This document shows positions 24,883-35,192 of a DNA stretch of 64,000 bases, one piece after another. The translations under genes and the position numbers were made by a program. Under the pieces are notes generated by a model. It saw nothing but the letters and a program-made list of their open reading frames with translations. It was not told the DNA's origin and searched no databases. Origin of the DNA: Exiguobacterium acetylicum (lineage in GTDB: Bacteria > Bacillota > Bacilli > Exiguobacteriales > Exiguobacteriaceae); the NCBI RefSeq assembly GCF_022170825.1, contig NZ_CP081878.1, positions 2,382,001-2,446,000 on the forward strand, given 5' to 3'. The first letter of the stretch is position 1, and every line of letters starts with the position of its first letter.

Positions 24883-26533
24883 GACTTCGTCCTCGTTTCA
24901 ATGAAATTTTACGTCCTAATACGACTTCTGCTAAGCCACTCCAGATTGAAATCCCTGCAAAAATCACGATTCCGACTGCTGCACCAATGATCAGGATCAA
25001 CAAAGATGCCCATGTCGTCTCTGGTAAGAAGGACACCATACCCCACTTGACGAGTGCAACACCTGCTCCCATCAACGCACTGATGATTAGAATCAACGAT
25101 GTCCGGCGCAGAACAGTACTGAACGGGAATTTGATCGTTTGTGTAATCCGGAAGAACATTAAACCCGTCGCAACAAGATAGCCGATGATCGTTGCATAAC
25201 CGGCACCCGTTCCATCACCTGTCAAATGAATCAATGGCGCATTCAGGAGATATTTCGCGAGTAATCCAGCGAGCGTCGCAACAATCGTAAAATACTGACG
25301 GTTAATCCCTTGAAGGACTGCTGCCGTAACGGAATACAATGCGAGGAATAACGCACTCGGTGCATAACTTAACAGATACACCCATGCCGCTTGATCTTTT
25401 GGGAAGAGAACATGGAACGTTTCTTCACTCAATAGAATCATTCCGACGACTGCCGGAATCGTCACGAAGAAGACGAGTTGATAAATCTGCGAAATTTGAG
25501 CACGTACCTTCCGCATGTCTCCTTGTGTGAAGGACGCTGTCAACAGTGGTGTCGCAGATAATGATAATCCCGTTGCAACCGAGACCGGAATCAAGACGAT
25601 TTTATGACTATCCGCAATCAGATAGGCAGTTGCGTTCCCGGCAGCCTCAAGCGTATAACCAATGCTTTGTAACGCAGCATTCATCGTATTCTGGTCGATG
25701 ACTTGATAAAGCGGTGTCGAAAGTCCGACCATGACGATTGGAATCGCATACGTCAATAATTCCTTATACAGATCCGTTAACGGGCGATCCGGCGAACGGA
25801 CGGTTTGGGTAGCACGAAGTTCCTGCAAACCACTTGCACGTTTGCGGAAATAATAGATAAGAACCGCAACACTACCAATCGCGCCGATGAAGGCACTGAA
25901 CGTTGCGATCGTCGCAGCAAATGCTGCACCTGAATCAAATAAATAGATTGCGATACTGACTCCTGCAAGCAAGAAGATAATTCGAACGATTTGTTCTAAA
26001 ATTTGTGAAATCGCTGTCGGTCCCATCGATTGATAGCCTTGGAAGTAACCTCGCGTCATACTCATCGGTGGAATCAAGAGTAAGGCGAAACTCACGCCTC
26101 GAATCGTCATCGTGACGGCATCGACGTATGCCGCTGAGTCAACGTCACCGCCCGGAATTGCCCGGTGCGCTAAATAAGGTGCAAGGAAGAATAACGCCAG
26201 GAAGGAGACAATCCCGGTCAAGGACATGATTTTCAGACCAGACCGATACAATCGTTCACTCGTATCATATTCGCCTAACGCGTTATATTTGGCGACGAAT
26301 TTTGAGACAGCGACGGGAATCCCCGCTGTCGCGAGACCAATCATGATCGCATAATAGTTGTAGGCATACGTATAGAACATGATGCCTGTCGCACCGACCA
26401 TGAACTGAAACGGAAAGAGATAAATCAAACCCAGTGCGCGGGAAATCAGTGACGCACCGGACAGGAGCATCGTTCCACGAACGAAACCTGAATTGCCGGA
26501 AGAAGTAGACTGCTTATTACTGACTGTGGACAT
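24869..26533 (-). CDS. ytgP: MATE-like/MVF flippase YtgP (polysaccharide or lipid II exporter type)
   Basis: 554 residues from the ATG at 26533 (GAGGGA seven bases upstream). About 14 membrane helices; the N-terminal FVRGTMLLSGASLISRALGLIY matches YtgP/SpoVB/MurJ-like oligosaccharidyl-lipid flippases. Bacillus YtgP has been called MurJ for lipid II flipping; which lipid carrier is moved here is inferred. Cotranscribed with rsuA. The conserved Arg-rich positions of helix 1-2 (SRALGL, GIPVAVSKFV) are visible. Confidence 0.9.
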   Translation of the reverse strand: MSTVSNKQSTSSGNSGFVRGTMLLSGASLISRALGLIYLFPFQFMVGATGIMFYTYAYNYYAIMIGLATAGIPVAVSKFVAKYNALGEYDTSERLYRSGLKIMSLTGIVSFLALFFLAPYLAHRAIPGGDVDSAAYVDAVTMTIRGVSFALLLIPPMSMTRGYFQGYQSMGPTAISQILEQIVRIIFLLAGVSIAIYLFDSGAAFAATIATFSAFIGAIGSVAVLIYYFRKRASGLQELRATQTVRSPDRPLTDLYKELLTYAIPIVMVGLSTPLYQVIDQNTMNAALQSIGYTLEAAGNATAYLIADSHKIVLIPVSVATGLSLSATPLLTASFTQGDMRKVRAQISQIYQLVFFVTIPAVVGMILLSEETFHVLFPKDQAAWVYLLSYAPSALFLALYSVTAAVLQGINRQYFTIVATLAGLLAKYLLNAPLIHLTGDGTGAGYATIIGYLVATGLMFFRITQTIKFPFSTVLRRTSLILIISALMGAGVALVKWGMVSFLPETTWASLLILIIGAAVGIVIFAGISIWSGLAEVVLGRKISLKRGRSHASR

Positions 26534-26725
26534 GGTAACATCCCTCACGCTTTCTAATTTTTAAACTCGACACTCTAATCGTGACTGTCTCATTATACAA
26601 GTTCTCTCGTACACAATTGCAAATCATTATACCGCTGTCTTTCTCGAATTGAAAGAGACGGTTTGTTTACAGTCGCAACTTCTGCTAAAGTGAAACAAGC
26701 AGAATTCTATGAATGAGGTGACCAT

Positions 26726-27997
26726 ATGTACGATGTAATCGTAATCGGAGGCGGACCGAGTGGCTTGATGGCGACGCTCGCTTCTTTACAAGCCGGAGCT
26801 CGAACACTCCTGCTTGATAAAGGGAATAAATTAGGTCGTAAGCTTGCGATCTCTGGCGGCGGACGTTGTAACGTCACGAACCGAAAACCACTCGACGAGC
26901 TTGTCCAGTCGATTCCAGGAAACGGACGTTTCCTTTATAGTGCTTTTTCTCAATTTAATAATGAATCAATCATTGAGCTCTTCGAAGGGTTTGGTGTTGC
27001 ACTCAAAGAAGAGGACAACGGTCGAATGTTCCCTGTCTCGGATAAGGCAGCAGACGTCGTCCGTGTCTTGATTGATCAAATCCGCGCGCATGGCGCTGAG
27101 ATTCAAACGGATGCACAAGTCGCAACACTCGACTTCCACCCGGACGGTTCGTTTGCGGCTGTCATCCTAGAAAACGGTATGCGTCTTGAAGCGAAAAGCT
27201 GTATCGTCGCGGTTGGCGGACAATCCGTTCCCCATACCGGTTCGACAGGTGACGGCTATCCATGGGCAGAAAAAGCGGGTCATACGATCACAGAACTTTT
27301 CCCAACAGAAGTACCGATTTTATTAGGGGATACGTTCATTCACGAAAAAACATTACAAGGACTCTCTCTTAGAGACGTCGCTTTAACGGTTCATGGTAAA
27401 AAAGATAAACCGATCAAGACGCACACGGGTGATCTCCTCTTTACGCACTTCGGTTTGAGTGGTCCGATCGCCTTACGGTGTAGCCAGTATACGATTAAGG
27501 AGCGCAAACGATCGAAGGAAACAATCGTCCATTTATCAATCGATCTCTTCCCGGATGAATCACTTGGTGCGTTAACAGAACGCTTTCAAGCAGCACTTGC
27601 AGCAAATCCGAAGAAAACGGTTCGCAATGCCCTCCGTGGATTCGTACCAGAACGCCTTCTTGAACTTCTCTTTGCTCGCATCGGCTTTGGTGATGAAGTC
27701 TGCACACAAGTGAAGAAACAGGACTGGACGGACTTCTTGCAACAATTGAAACGGTTCCCACTGAAAGCAACGGGAACACTCGATTTCGATAAAGCTTTCG
27801 TCACGGGTGGTGGTGTCTCGATCAAAGAGATTGATCCAAAAACGATGATGTCGAAAAAGGCGGAACGATTATTCTTCGCTGGCGAAATCCTCGATATCCA
27901 TGGCTATACAGGTGGTTACAACATTACAGCCGCATTCGTGACCGGGCATTGCGCCGGTAGTCACGCAGCAGAGATGGCACGTGACGCTGTCTCTTAA
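26726..27997 (+). CDS. ytfP: HI0933-type flavoprotein (YtfP)
   Basis: 423 residues. N-terminal FAD-binding Rossmann motif MYDVIVIGGGPSGLMATLAS and DKGNKLGRKLAISGGGRCNVTN; later AVGGQSVPHTGSTGDGYPWA; C-terminal FAD contact FFAGEILDIHGYTGGYNITA. Members of the HI0933/YtfP/BaiN family are flavin oxidoreductases of uncertain substrate. Divergent from ytgP, as in Bacillus subtilis, and closed by its own hairpin. Confidence 0.93.
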   Translation: MYDVIVIGGGPSGLMATLASLQAGARTLLLDKGNKLGRKLAISGGGRCNVTNRKPLDELVQSIPGNGRFLYSAFSQFNNESIIELFEGFGVALKEEDNGRMFPVSDKAADVVRVLIDQIRAHGAEIQTDAQVATLDFHPDGSFAAVILENGMRLEAKSCIVAVGGQSVPHTGSTGDGYPWAEKAGHTITELFPTEVPILLGDTFIHEKTLQGLSLRDVALTVHGKKDKPIKTHTGDLLFTHFGLSGPIALRCSQYTIKERKRSKETIVHLSIDLFPDESLGALTERFQAALAANPKKTVRNALRGFVPERLLELLFARIGFGDEVCTQVKKQDWTDFLQQLKRFPLKATGTLDFDKAFVTGGGVSIKEIDPKTMMSKKAERLFFAGEILDIHGYTGGYNITAAFVTGHCAGSHAAEMARDAVS

Positions 27998-28003
27998 TAT
28001 GAA

Positions 28004-28046
28004 CAAGACCCGACTTCTCTACTACATAGAGGAATCGGGTCTTTTC
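28004..28046. terminator. Terminator after ytfP
   Basis: AAGACCCGA-CTTCTCT-loop-AGAGGAA-TCGGGTCTTTT hairpin between convergent genes. Confidence 0.85.
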
Positions 28047-28056
28047 GTATTATGCT

Positions 28057-29034
28057 TTAATCAATCGGTGTGAACGATCGGCTCGAGAATTTATCCGTGA
28101 CGACTAAGGCGAACAACTCATTATCCTGTACGAAGATCCCTTTTGAACCATATACCTTCGGACTGGCTGTCTCCCCTGTGATCGTCTGATCCTTCCGATC
28201 AATCGAGTAAAGATAGAGTGCTTCTGAGTCTAGCGTATAAATTCGACCCTGCCGCTCTGCGAGACCAATCGGACGGAACTCGGATGCGAATGATTTCTTC
28301 GCATCATTTCGCATCCCATCTGCTGCTTCGATCTTATCTCGTTTGATGACCGATAAATAAGGCGGTTTCTGTTTTTTCTTTAAAGCACGCTTTTTCTTCT
28401 CTGAAGCGTCTGGATCAATCTTGATTTCATCCTCTTTCATCGCAAAGTACGTTAACTCAACACGTCCAAGCGAGCGAATATGATTGATTGTATAGAATTC
28501 TTTTTTCTTCGCGTCATACCCGAGACCATGGAAACTGTCCCGAATCGTCGTTCCTTGCACTTTTTCACGTTTTTCCTCGCTCCAGACACCATCTTTTCGC
28601 GTGATTGTGACCAGAATCTGATTCGATGTCAGCAATGCGACTGTCTCCCCGTCAACGAGGGTCATTCCGTCAAGACCAGCGAGCAATAACTTTCCTTCTT
28701 CCAACTGGAAAGATGCATTAATACGTTCCCCGGTTCCACTAATTTCAAAGAAACGGTAATCGTCTGTTACGACGAGATACGAACCAATGGAATCATCATA
28801 TAACATCTGTTGAACATTTTTGATTAACGGCTCTTCTGGATTCGGAATGGCTGAAGGCGTTTTCGGTGGCACCTGTTTCACGGCTGCCTGATGCTTCGAT
28901 TGCGTCTCGATCTTCGCGAACGTTTCCTGAATACGTGACATCGTCTCTGGTTTTGAGAAGACGAGCAAAACACAGAGGATCAGACCCGAAACGACAGCAA
29001 AGATCGTTGTATAGACTATATAAGATCGTTTCAT
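28057..29034 (-). CDS. Hypothetical membrane-anchored protein
   Basis: 325 residues, not recognised. One N-terminal transmembrane helix (residues 6-28, IVYTTIFAVVSGLILCVLLVF) with an extracytoplasmic remainder. Residues about 30-65 are a Pro/Lys linker; the rest alternates short beta-strand-like blocks with turn motifs (YLVVTDDYRFFEISGTGE, KLLLAGLDGMTLVDG, RIYTLDSEALYLYSIDRKD), suggestive of a beta-propeller. A strongly basic insert (KKKRALKKKQK) breaks it. Stands alone between ytfP and leuS, where Bacillus subtilis has no equivalent that I can name. Confidence 0.7.
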   Translation of the reverse strand: MKRSYIVYTTIFAVVSGLILCVLLVFSKPETMSRIQETFAKIETQSKHQAAVKQVPPKTPSAIPNPEEPLIKNVQQMLYDDSIGSYLVVTDDYRFFEISGTGERINASFQLEEGKLLLAGLDGMTLVDGETVALLTSNQILVTITRKDGVWSEEKREKVQGTTIRDSFHGLGYDAKKKEFYTINHIRSLGRVELTYFAMKEDEIKIDPDASEKKKRALKKKQKPPYLSVIKRDKIEAADGMRNDAKKSFASEFRPIGLAERQGRIYTLDSEALYLYSIDRKDQTITGETASPKVYGSKGIFVQDNELFALVVTDKFSSRSFTPID

Positions 29035-29119
29035 TGATGGTAATCGCCTTTCTTTCTCGGTTTCTGATTCAGTGTAGCAGAAGGACGTTCAAAAAAAAAG
29101 CGGACTTGCGACGGAAATG

Positions 29120-29160
29120 AAGAAACCCCTTCCACGCACGTCAAGTGAATGAAAGGGGTT
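29120..29160 (-). terminator. Terminator after leuS
   Basis: AACCCCTTTCA with a 13-base loop and TGGAAGGGGTT on the minus strand, followed by TTCTTCATTTCC; moderate strength. Confidence 0.65.
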
Positions 29161-29165
29161 ATGGC

Positions 29166-31571
29166 TTAGTTCGCCACGATATTGATCAATTTTTTCGGTA
29201 CGACGATGACTTTACGAACCGTCTTGTCGCCGATCCATTCTTGTGTTTTTTCATCAGCAAACGCAAGTGCTTCGATTTCTTCTTTTGTCGCATCGATATT
29301 GATTTCAATTTTCGAGCGAACTTTTCCGTTCACTTGAATAACGAATTCCATCGTATCGCTGACGAGTTTCGATTCATCGAATGTTGGCCATGCCGCATAC
29401 GTCAACGTCTCTTCAAATCCAAGCTGTTCCCAGAGTTCTTCACCAAGGTGTGGTGCGACCGGTGTTAACAACTGAATGAATCCACGAAGGAAGTGACGTG
29501 GAAGGACTGGTTGTTTGTTTGCTTCATTGACGAAGACCATGAGTTGCGAAATGCCTGTGTTGAACTGAATGTTCGCGAAGTCTTCCGTGACCTTCTTGAC
29601 TGTCTGGTGGTACGTTCGTTCAAAGTCAGCATCGACTTCCGTAACGTCTTGAATGTCCGCTGTCCGCTCGAACAAACGCCAGACGCGATCGAGGAAACGA
29701 CGTGCACCATCAAGACCGTTTTCAGACCAAGAAACTGATGCATCCAGTGGTCCCATGAACATTTCGTAAAGACGCAATGTATCGGCACCATGTGATTTGA
29801 CGATTTCATCCGGATTGATGACGTTACCGCGTGATTTCGACATCTTCTCGTTGTTTTCTCCAAGAATCATTCCTTGGTTGTATAACTTTTGGAATGGCTC
29901 TTTTGTTGGCACGACACCTGCATCATATAAGACTTTATGCCAGAAGCGCGCATACAATAAGTGAAGAACGGCGTGTTCCGCTCCACCGATATAAATGTCG
30001 ACCGGGAGCCAGTATTTTAATTTTTCTGGATCTGCAATCGCTTCTTCATTGTGTGGATCGATGAAACGAAGGTAGTACCAGCAGCTTCCACCCCATTGTG
30101 GCATTGTGTTCGTCTCGCGACGCCCTTTCATCCCTGTTTCAGGATCCGTATAATCCAACCAATCTTCCGCAAGCGCAAGTGGTGATTCGCCAGTACCAGA
30201 CGGTTTGATTTCCGGAATGATTGGAAGTTCAAGAGGTAATTCCTCTTGACTTAGCGTTTTCATCGAACCATCTTCCATATGAACGACTGGAATCGGCTCA
30301 CCCCAATACCGTTGACGACTGAATAGCCAGTCACGAAGGCGATACGTGATTTTTTTACGACCAACTTGGTTCGTTTCGAGTTCAGCAATCATCGTCTCGA
30401 TTGCTTCTTGTTTTCCAAGCCCATCGAGCATGTGTGAATTGACGTGTTCGCCCTCTCCTGTGTAAGCTGCTTCATCAACGTTTCCACCTGCGACAACTTC
30501 AACGATTGGTAAGTCGAACTGTTTCGCGAATTCATGGTCACGCTCATCATGTCCTGGAACAGCCATGATCGCCCCTGTTCCGTAAGAAGCAAGGACGTAA
30601 TCAGCAATCCAGATTGGAAGACGATCGCCTGAAATCGGATTGACAGCGAAAGCACCTGTGAAGACGCCTGTTTTTTCCTTCGCTAAATCCGTCCGCTCAA
30701 GATCAGATTTCGTTTGAACTTGCGCGATGTACGCATCGACTGCTTCTTGATGATCAGCTGTTGTGATGTCAGCTACGAATGGGTGCTCTGGCGCAAGCAC
30801 GAGGTACGTCGCACCGAAGATCGTATCCGGACGTGTCGTAAAGACCGTGACTTGTTTTTTATGTCCGTCAATCGTGAAATCAATTTCAGCACCTTCTGAT
30901 TTCCCGATCCAGTTCCGTTGCATCTCTTTGACAGAATCCGGCCAATCGAGGTCATCGAGATCATCAAGAAGACGATCTGCATATTCCGTGATTTTTAAGA
31001 CCCATTGACGCATCGGAACGCGAACGACCGGATGATTTCCGCGTTCGGATAATCCGTCGATGACTTCTTCATTCGCAAGAACGGTTCCAAGTGCTGGGCA
31101 CCAGTTGACTGCGACTTCGTCGACGAACGCAAGTCCTTTTTCGTATAACTTCGTAAAGATCCACTGTGTCCATTTGTAGTACTTCGGATCCGTCGTGTTG
31201 ATTTCACGATCCCAGTCATACGAGAATCCAAGTTCTTTTAACTGACGCTTGAACGTCTCAATGTTTTTCGCTGTGAATTCACGTGGATCGTTTCCTGTGT
31301 CGAGAGCATATTGCTCTGCCGGTAATCCAAACGCATCCCATCCCATCGGGTGAAGGACGTTGTATCCTTGCATCCGTTTCATTCGTGCGAGAATATCCGT
31401 TGCTGTGTAGCCTTCCGGGTGACCGACGTGGAGTCCAGCACCTGACGGATACGGGAACATATCAAGGGCGTAAAACCCTTCTTTTTCTGGATCTTCTGTC
31501 GTGACGAAGGCGTTGTCTTGATCCCAACGCGCCTGCCATTTTGGTTCGATTTCACGATGATTGTACGGCAT
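29166..31571 (-). CDS. leuS: Leucyl-tRNA synthetase
   Basis: 801 residues, standard bacterial length. Class Ia synthetase charging tRNA-Leu. HIGH-type motif as [15 protein letters not shown] near residue 47; CP1 editing domain in the middle ([20 protein letters not shown]); KMSKS motif as [16 protein letters not shown]-terminal domain with [22 protein letters not shown] lies nine bases before ATG. Expression is controlled by a T-box leader directly upstream. Confidence 0.98.
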   Translation of the reverse strand: MPYNHREIEPKWQARWDQDNAFVTTEDPEKEGFYALDMFPYPSGAGLHVGHPEGYTATDILARMKRMQGYNVLHPMGWDAFGLPAEQYALDTGNDPREFTAKNIETFKRQLKELGFSYDWDREINTTDPKYYKWTQWIFTKLYEKGLAFVDEVAVNWCPALGTVLANEEVIDGLSERGNHPVVRVPMRQWVLKITEYADRLLDDLDDLDWPDSVKEMQRNWIGKSEGAEIDFTIDGHKKQVTVFTTRPDTIFGATYLVLAPEHPFVADITTADHQEAVDAYIAQVQTKSDLERTDLAKEKTGVFTGAFAVNPISGDRLPIWIADYVLASYGTGAIMAVPGHDERDHEFAKQFDLPIVEVVAGGNVDEAAYTGEGEHVNSHMLDGLGKQEAIETMIAELETNQVGRKKITYRLRDWLFSRQRYWGEPIPVVHMEDGSMKTLSQEELPLELPIIPEIKPSGTGESPLALAEDWLDYTDPETGMKGRRETNTMPQWGGSCWYYLRFIDPHNEEAIADPEKLKYWLPVDIYIGGAEHAVLHLLYARFWHKVLYDAGVVPTKEPFQKLYNQGMILGENNEKMSKSRGNVINPDEIVKSHGADTLRLYEMFMGPLDASVSWSENGLDGARRFLDRVWRLFERTADIQDVTEVDADFERTYHQTVKKVTEDFANIQFNTGISQLMVFVNEANKQPVLPRHFLRGFIQLLTPVAPHLGEELWEQLGFEETLTYAAWPTFDESKLVSDTMEFVIQVNGKVRSKIEINIDATKEEIEALAFADEKTQEWIGDKTVRKVIVVPKKLINIVAN

Positions 31572-31577
31572 GTCTTT

Positions 31578-31858
31578 TCCTCCTCTAATCTAAAAAAACC
31601 GGTCTTCCGCCCCTAAGAAAAGGGACGAAAGACCGGTTTGGCTTCCGCGGTACCACCCACGTTGTCTGTCTATGACAGACCGCTTGATTCACGGATAACG
31701 GTGTGAAAAACCGGATTCGCTACTACGACTTCACGAATCGTGCTCCCTGACGAGTTCACGGTTGTTACCGACTGGTTCGCACCTTCCACCAGCTCTCTTG
31801 ACGGCACCTTTCCCCTACTACTTCAGTTCCATGCATTTGACTATCTTTTCCTAGTGTA
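31578..31858 (-). promoter_or_regulatory. Leucine T-box riboswitch and promoter of leuS
   Basis: The minus strand carries the conserved T-box element GTGGGTGGTACCGCGG (near 31660-31644), followed by a terminator whose arms are AAACCGGTCTTTCGTCCC and GGGGCGGAAGACCGGTTT with a T run. A Stem I with AGAGAGCTGG and the segment CCGTGAACTCGTCAGGGAG offers CTC as specifier, a leucine codon. A promoter TTGACG (31877-31882, complement) - 18 - TACACT (31853-31858) precedes it. Uncharged tRNA-Leu is expected to stabilise the antiterminator. Confidence 0.93.
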
Positions 31859-31878
31859 ATCTGTTTCTTCCTCAAGCG

Positions 31879-32523
31879 TCAACGCTTCCGTAAAATTTCC
31901 TCGATTTCTGCGTGCGATCGCGCTACATGATCTGCTTGTTCTAAGCGTTGCATCGGCATCCGGTCATCAAGAAGTGCAATGACCTCCATTCCCGCTGCCT
32001 TCGCACCGATCATCCCGTTCGCAGCGTCTTCAATGACGAGACAATTCTCAGGCGCATGTCCGATGCGTGATGCTGCTAGCCGAAAAATCGCAGGATCTGG
32101 TTTGGAACGGACGACCTCTTCCCCGCTGACATAGTGCCTGATCGGAAGCTCATAATGACGGATGACACGTTCGATCTTTTGAAGCGAACTCGAGGAGGCG
32201 ATGCCGATGTCATAACCAAGAGCTACAGCTTGTTCGATGACTTGTTTGACGCCTTCTTTTAATCCACACTCTTCCGGTTTTGCGTGGATTTGAAATAACC
32301 GATGTTCTTCTTCAAGTAACGCACTGGCTGTTTCTTGTAGCTGATGTTCAGTGACGAGTTCTTCCCACATCTCATCACCTGTTTTTCCCATGAACGTCGC
32401 ATATTGAACCGGGTCGAGTGGAATCGATAATGTGTTAAACATCTGCTGATGGACCTCGAAGTAGCGAATTTCACTATCTAAGATGACACCGTCCATATCA
32501 AAAATCAGACCGCGTTTTTTCAT
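31879..32523 (-). CDS. HAD-superfamily phosphatase (subfamily IA, PGMB-like)
   Basis: 214 residues. Motif I LIFDMDGVILDSE (nucleophile Asp), a four-helix cap domain, motif II IASSSSL, Lys region in EEVVRSKPDPAIFRLAASRI, and motif III CLVIEDAANGMIGAKAAG. Sequence resembles beta-phosphoglucomutase-like sugar-phosphate phosphatases; substrate unknown. AAAGGAGG upstream of ATG. The 3' end overlaps the promoter of the leuS leader. Confidence 0.88.
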   Translation of the reverse strand: MKKRGLIFDMDGVILDSEIRYFEVHQQMFNTLSIPLDPVQYATFMGKTGDEMWEELVTEHQLQETASALLEEEHRLFQIHAKPEECGLKEGVKQVIEQAVALGYDIGIASSSSLQKIERVIRHYELPIRHYVSGEEVVRSKPDPAIFRLAASRIGHAPENCLVIEDAANGMIGAKAAGMEVIALLDDRMPMQRLEQADHVARSHAEIEEILRKR

Positions 32524-32562
32524 GACACATCCTCCTTTAGTCGCTTTTCTGATATCAGCATA

Positions 32563-32595
32563 TCAAAAAAACGACTACACGATGTAGCCGTTTCG
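32563..32595 (-). terminator. Terminator after the acetyltransferase-like gene
   Basis: AACGGCTAC-atcgt-GTAGTCGTTTTTTT on the minus strand. Confidence 0.85.
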
Positions 32596-32616
32596 CTGTC
32601 TTCATTTAGATATTGT

Positions 32617-33651
32617 TTAACTTGTCGCCATCTGGACACTGGTTTGTCGGTAAGCTGGAAAATAATCAGAATCAGCATCTGATCCGTATCGTGCACATAA
32701 CTGATCGTATATGGCTGGTTGAAGGATGGATTTTCCTTGGTGATACTCAAATAGGCGATATCCGGTATAACGGCATTTACTCTCAAAGAGACTATCCCGT
32801 TCTTGGTATCCACCTCCAAGATGTTGCTCGACAAGACCACGCGCTTTCGCTTGAAGAATCGCTTCATACTCAAGCCGCTGATTCGGAAACACTTTCGCTT
32901 CGTCTCGCTTACAACCGATCAAATGACCATGGGCGTATTCGTTTCCAAGCAATACGAAATATCCACCAATCGGTTCGCCATCGATTTCAGCAATCAATAG
33001 TAGTGGCTCACAAAGTGGATTCACTTCAAATAATTGCTCAAAATAACTTGCCGTAAAATAGTAATGAGCTGAAGCGTTCTTCCGGTCCATCGTTTCATGA
33101 TATAACGCTAAAAAAATAGGCAAATCTTCTTTTGTTCCTGTTCTAACAGTTAACGGTGAAGCGAGCGACTTCCGAATCATACTTCTCGTTTTCTTATGAA
33201 ACGTCTGCATGATTTCTTCTAGTGTGGGGCGTAAATCAATGCTCGTCGTATGACGAATGAAAGAAACTTTTGTCCAGTCCTGCATGAATCGTTCATTGCC
33301 CGTCAACGGATTAAAGCGAATCATTTCCGAAACGATGGACTCTTTTTCCGCCCATCTTTCAAACAATCGACGTGCATGCTGAATCTCTGTTGCAGTTAAG
33401 CAACCGACGATTTCAGGTCCACCGTAACCATAAGGCGTAATGAGATCCGAATAGGATGTATCAAAAATGCGACGTTTTAAAAAAGGATAAAACAGCGTTC
33501 CTGCATGACCTTCATAAAGGAATAACACGGCTTGTTCAGACGGTCTAGCGTTGAGCGTGACGTATTGGTGACTGTAGAAGATATCAAGCGGCTGTTGCTG
33601 TACCTGTGTCGACCAAGTTGCGGCATCTGTGATGAATTGACACCTTTCCAT
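32617..33651 (-). CDS. GNAT/FemAB-like acyltransferase
   Basis: 344 residues from the ATG at 33651 (GGAGG seven bases upstream; the TTG of the longer frame precedes it). Two tandem GNAT-like halves: N-terminal part with FYSHQYVTLNARPSEQAVLF and ITPYGYGGPEIVG; second part with the FHKKTRSMIRKSLASP block, FLALYHETMDRKNASAHYYF, and GGYFVLLGNEYAHGHLIGC. This is the pattern of FemAB/BioF2-like peptidyl or acyl transferases that use aminoacyl-tRNA or acyl donors. Substrate unknown. Own terminator and no close partner. Confidence 0.75.
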   Translation of the reverse strand: MERCQFITDAATWSTQVQQQPLDIFYSHQYVTLNARPSEQAVLFLYEGHAGTLFYPFLKRRIFDTSYSDLITPYGYGGPEIVGCLTATEIQHARRLFERWAEKESIVSEMIRFNPLTGNERFMQDWTKVSFIRHTTSIDLRPTLEEIMQTFHKKTRSMIRKSLASPLTVRTGTKEDLPIFLALYHETMDRKNASAHYYFTASYFEQLFEVNPLCEPLLLIAEIDGEPIGGYFVLLGNEYAHGHLIGCKRDEAKVFPNQRLEYEAILQAKARGLVEQHLGGGYQERDSLFESKCRYTGYRLFEYHQGKSILQPAIYDQLCARYGSDADSDYFPAYRQTSVQMATS

Positions 33652-33790
33652 TCGTGCACCTCCAGTCAAAAAGAAGCAACGTTCACATGACCTTTCTTTT
33701 TCAAATCCTTGATTAAAAACTACCCGTTTCTCTACCGAAATATTCCATATTAATAAATGTTTGTTTTATAATTTTTGACTTTATTGTGTA

Positions 33791-33828
33791 ACAAAATAGA
33801 CAGCGGACATTGATCCGCTGTCTTTTAA
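33791..33828 (-). terminator. Terminator after the MFS gene
   Basis: AAAGACAGCGGA-tcaatg-TCCGCTGTCTATTTTG on the minus strand. Confidence 0.82.
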
Positions 33829-33835
33829 ATGACGC

Positions 33836-35014
33836 TTACGATGTAATTTTGGGAATGGCACGAAGGAAGACCACACCCGCTAACAAAATCAATCCAATCA
33901 ATGTCAGGAAGACCGCTGACATACCGGATAAATCGTAGATTAATCCTCCAACGGTCGGACTAATCATCCGTCCCGCTGAAGCAGCGATATTGACGTACCC
34001 TTGGAACTCGCCTTCTTTTCCGATTGGCGCAAGTCGCGCAGCCATGGCTGGGACAGCTGGCCAGATGAACATCTCACCAATCGTCAGGATGATCATCGCT
34101 ACGAGGAACATCTTAAATCCTCCGGCGAACGGAACAATCAGATAAGACAAGAGGAAAATCCCTGTACCTGTCATCAGTTGTCGTTTCAAGTCGTCACCAA
34201 ACCAACGCAAGATTGGAGTGAGCAGTGGTTGCGCAAAGACGATGAGTGCTCCATTGATCGTCCAAAGAATCGAGTACTCGGAAATCGTGACACCGAGTGA
34301 TTTCGTATGGACGGCAAACGTGCCTTGCCACTGTACATACACGAACCAAAGTAAGGCATAACCAATCGAGACGAGCAACATCGTTCGCGCTGCACCGCGT
34401 GCGAGTGGTGTCCGTGTCGTTTCAGTCTCGTCATGTGTTGTATGCATCCGTGCTGGTGCCTGAATCCAAGACAAGCCGATGAACAAAATGATAGCAAACG
34501 CGATATACAGTACGAGGTTGGCAATGAAGATGTACTGAATCGAGAAGGCAGCAATTTGACCACTGACAGCCGTCCCGAGGGCTACACCGACGTTTTGGGC
34601 GACATAGATCGCGTTAAAGGCACGGCGTCCACCTTCTGGCCAGATGACACCCGTCATCGCATAAATCGTCGGGAAGACCATCCCGCCGACGAATCCGATT
34701 AGACCAAGCATCGCGACGTATCCGACATACGTCTGATGAAACAACAATAAGCCGACGGAAGACAAGACAAGTCCGATGACACTGATGACGAGCGTTTTTT
34801 TACCACCGAGGCGGTCAAACGCCTTCCCCCCTAAGTAGTTTCCGACGATTGCGAGTGCCGAGTTGACGAACAACGCCATCCCTGCTTTCGTCATCGACTC
34901 CCCTAAATATTCATGAATATATAATGTATTAAACGGCCATAAAAAAGAGGATCCCGTCGTATTAATTGCCATCGCAAGGACGAGGATCCAGACCGCTTTT
35001 GGTAATTTTGGCAT
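33836..35014 (-). CDS. MFS drug/metabolite transporter
   Basis: 392 residues with 12 predicted helices. Motif A-like loop NYLGGKAFDRLGGKKTLVIS between helices 2 and 3; the helix 5 region GVALGTAVSGQIAAF resembles the antiporter motif C of DHA1 exporters. Located upstream of leuS and next to mnmM; Bacillus subtilis has an MFS gene (yttB) in this neighbourhood. AGGAGG precedes ATG. Substrate unknown; export of small molecules is likely. Confidence 0.83.
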   Translation of the reverse strand: MPKLPKAVWILVLAMAINTTGSSFLWPFNTLYIHEYLGESMTKAGMALFVNSALAIVGNYLGGKAFDRLGGKKTLVISVIGLVLSSVGLLLFHQTYVGYVAMLGLIGFVGGMVFPTIYAMTGVIWPEGGRRAFNAIYVAQNVGVALGTAVSGQIAAFSIQYIFIANLVLYIAFAIILFIGLSWIQAPARMHTTHDETETTRTPLARGAARTMLLVSIGYALLWFVYVQWQGTFAVHTKSLGVTISEYSILWTINGALIVFAQPLLTPILRWFGDDLKRQLMTGTGIFLLSYLIVPFAGGFKMFLVAMIILTIGEMFIWPAVPAMAARLAPIGKEGEFQGYVNIAASAGRMISPTVGGLIYDLSGMSAVFLTLIGLILLAGVVFLRAIPKITS

Positions 35015-35192
35015 ACCCGTGGTCCTCCTATTTCATTCTCAACCTTGCCACTTTACGCAATCCGTCCCCTCCCTGTCAAGCCACTTCACTTTTCGTCAAT
35101 GATTCAAAAGATGGTATAATGCAAGAGGAATCATACACACGATGATCATATACGAAAGAGAAAAACAGACCATAGGAACAGGAGTCTATGCC

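Noticed and set aside
32520-32873. 117-residue minus-strand frame over the end of the acetyltransferase-like gene
   Set aside because: Out of frame with a well-supported gene and spans its terminator.
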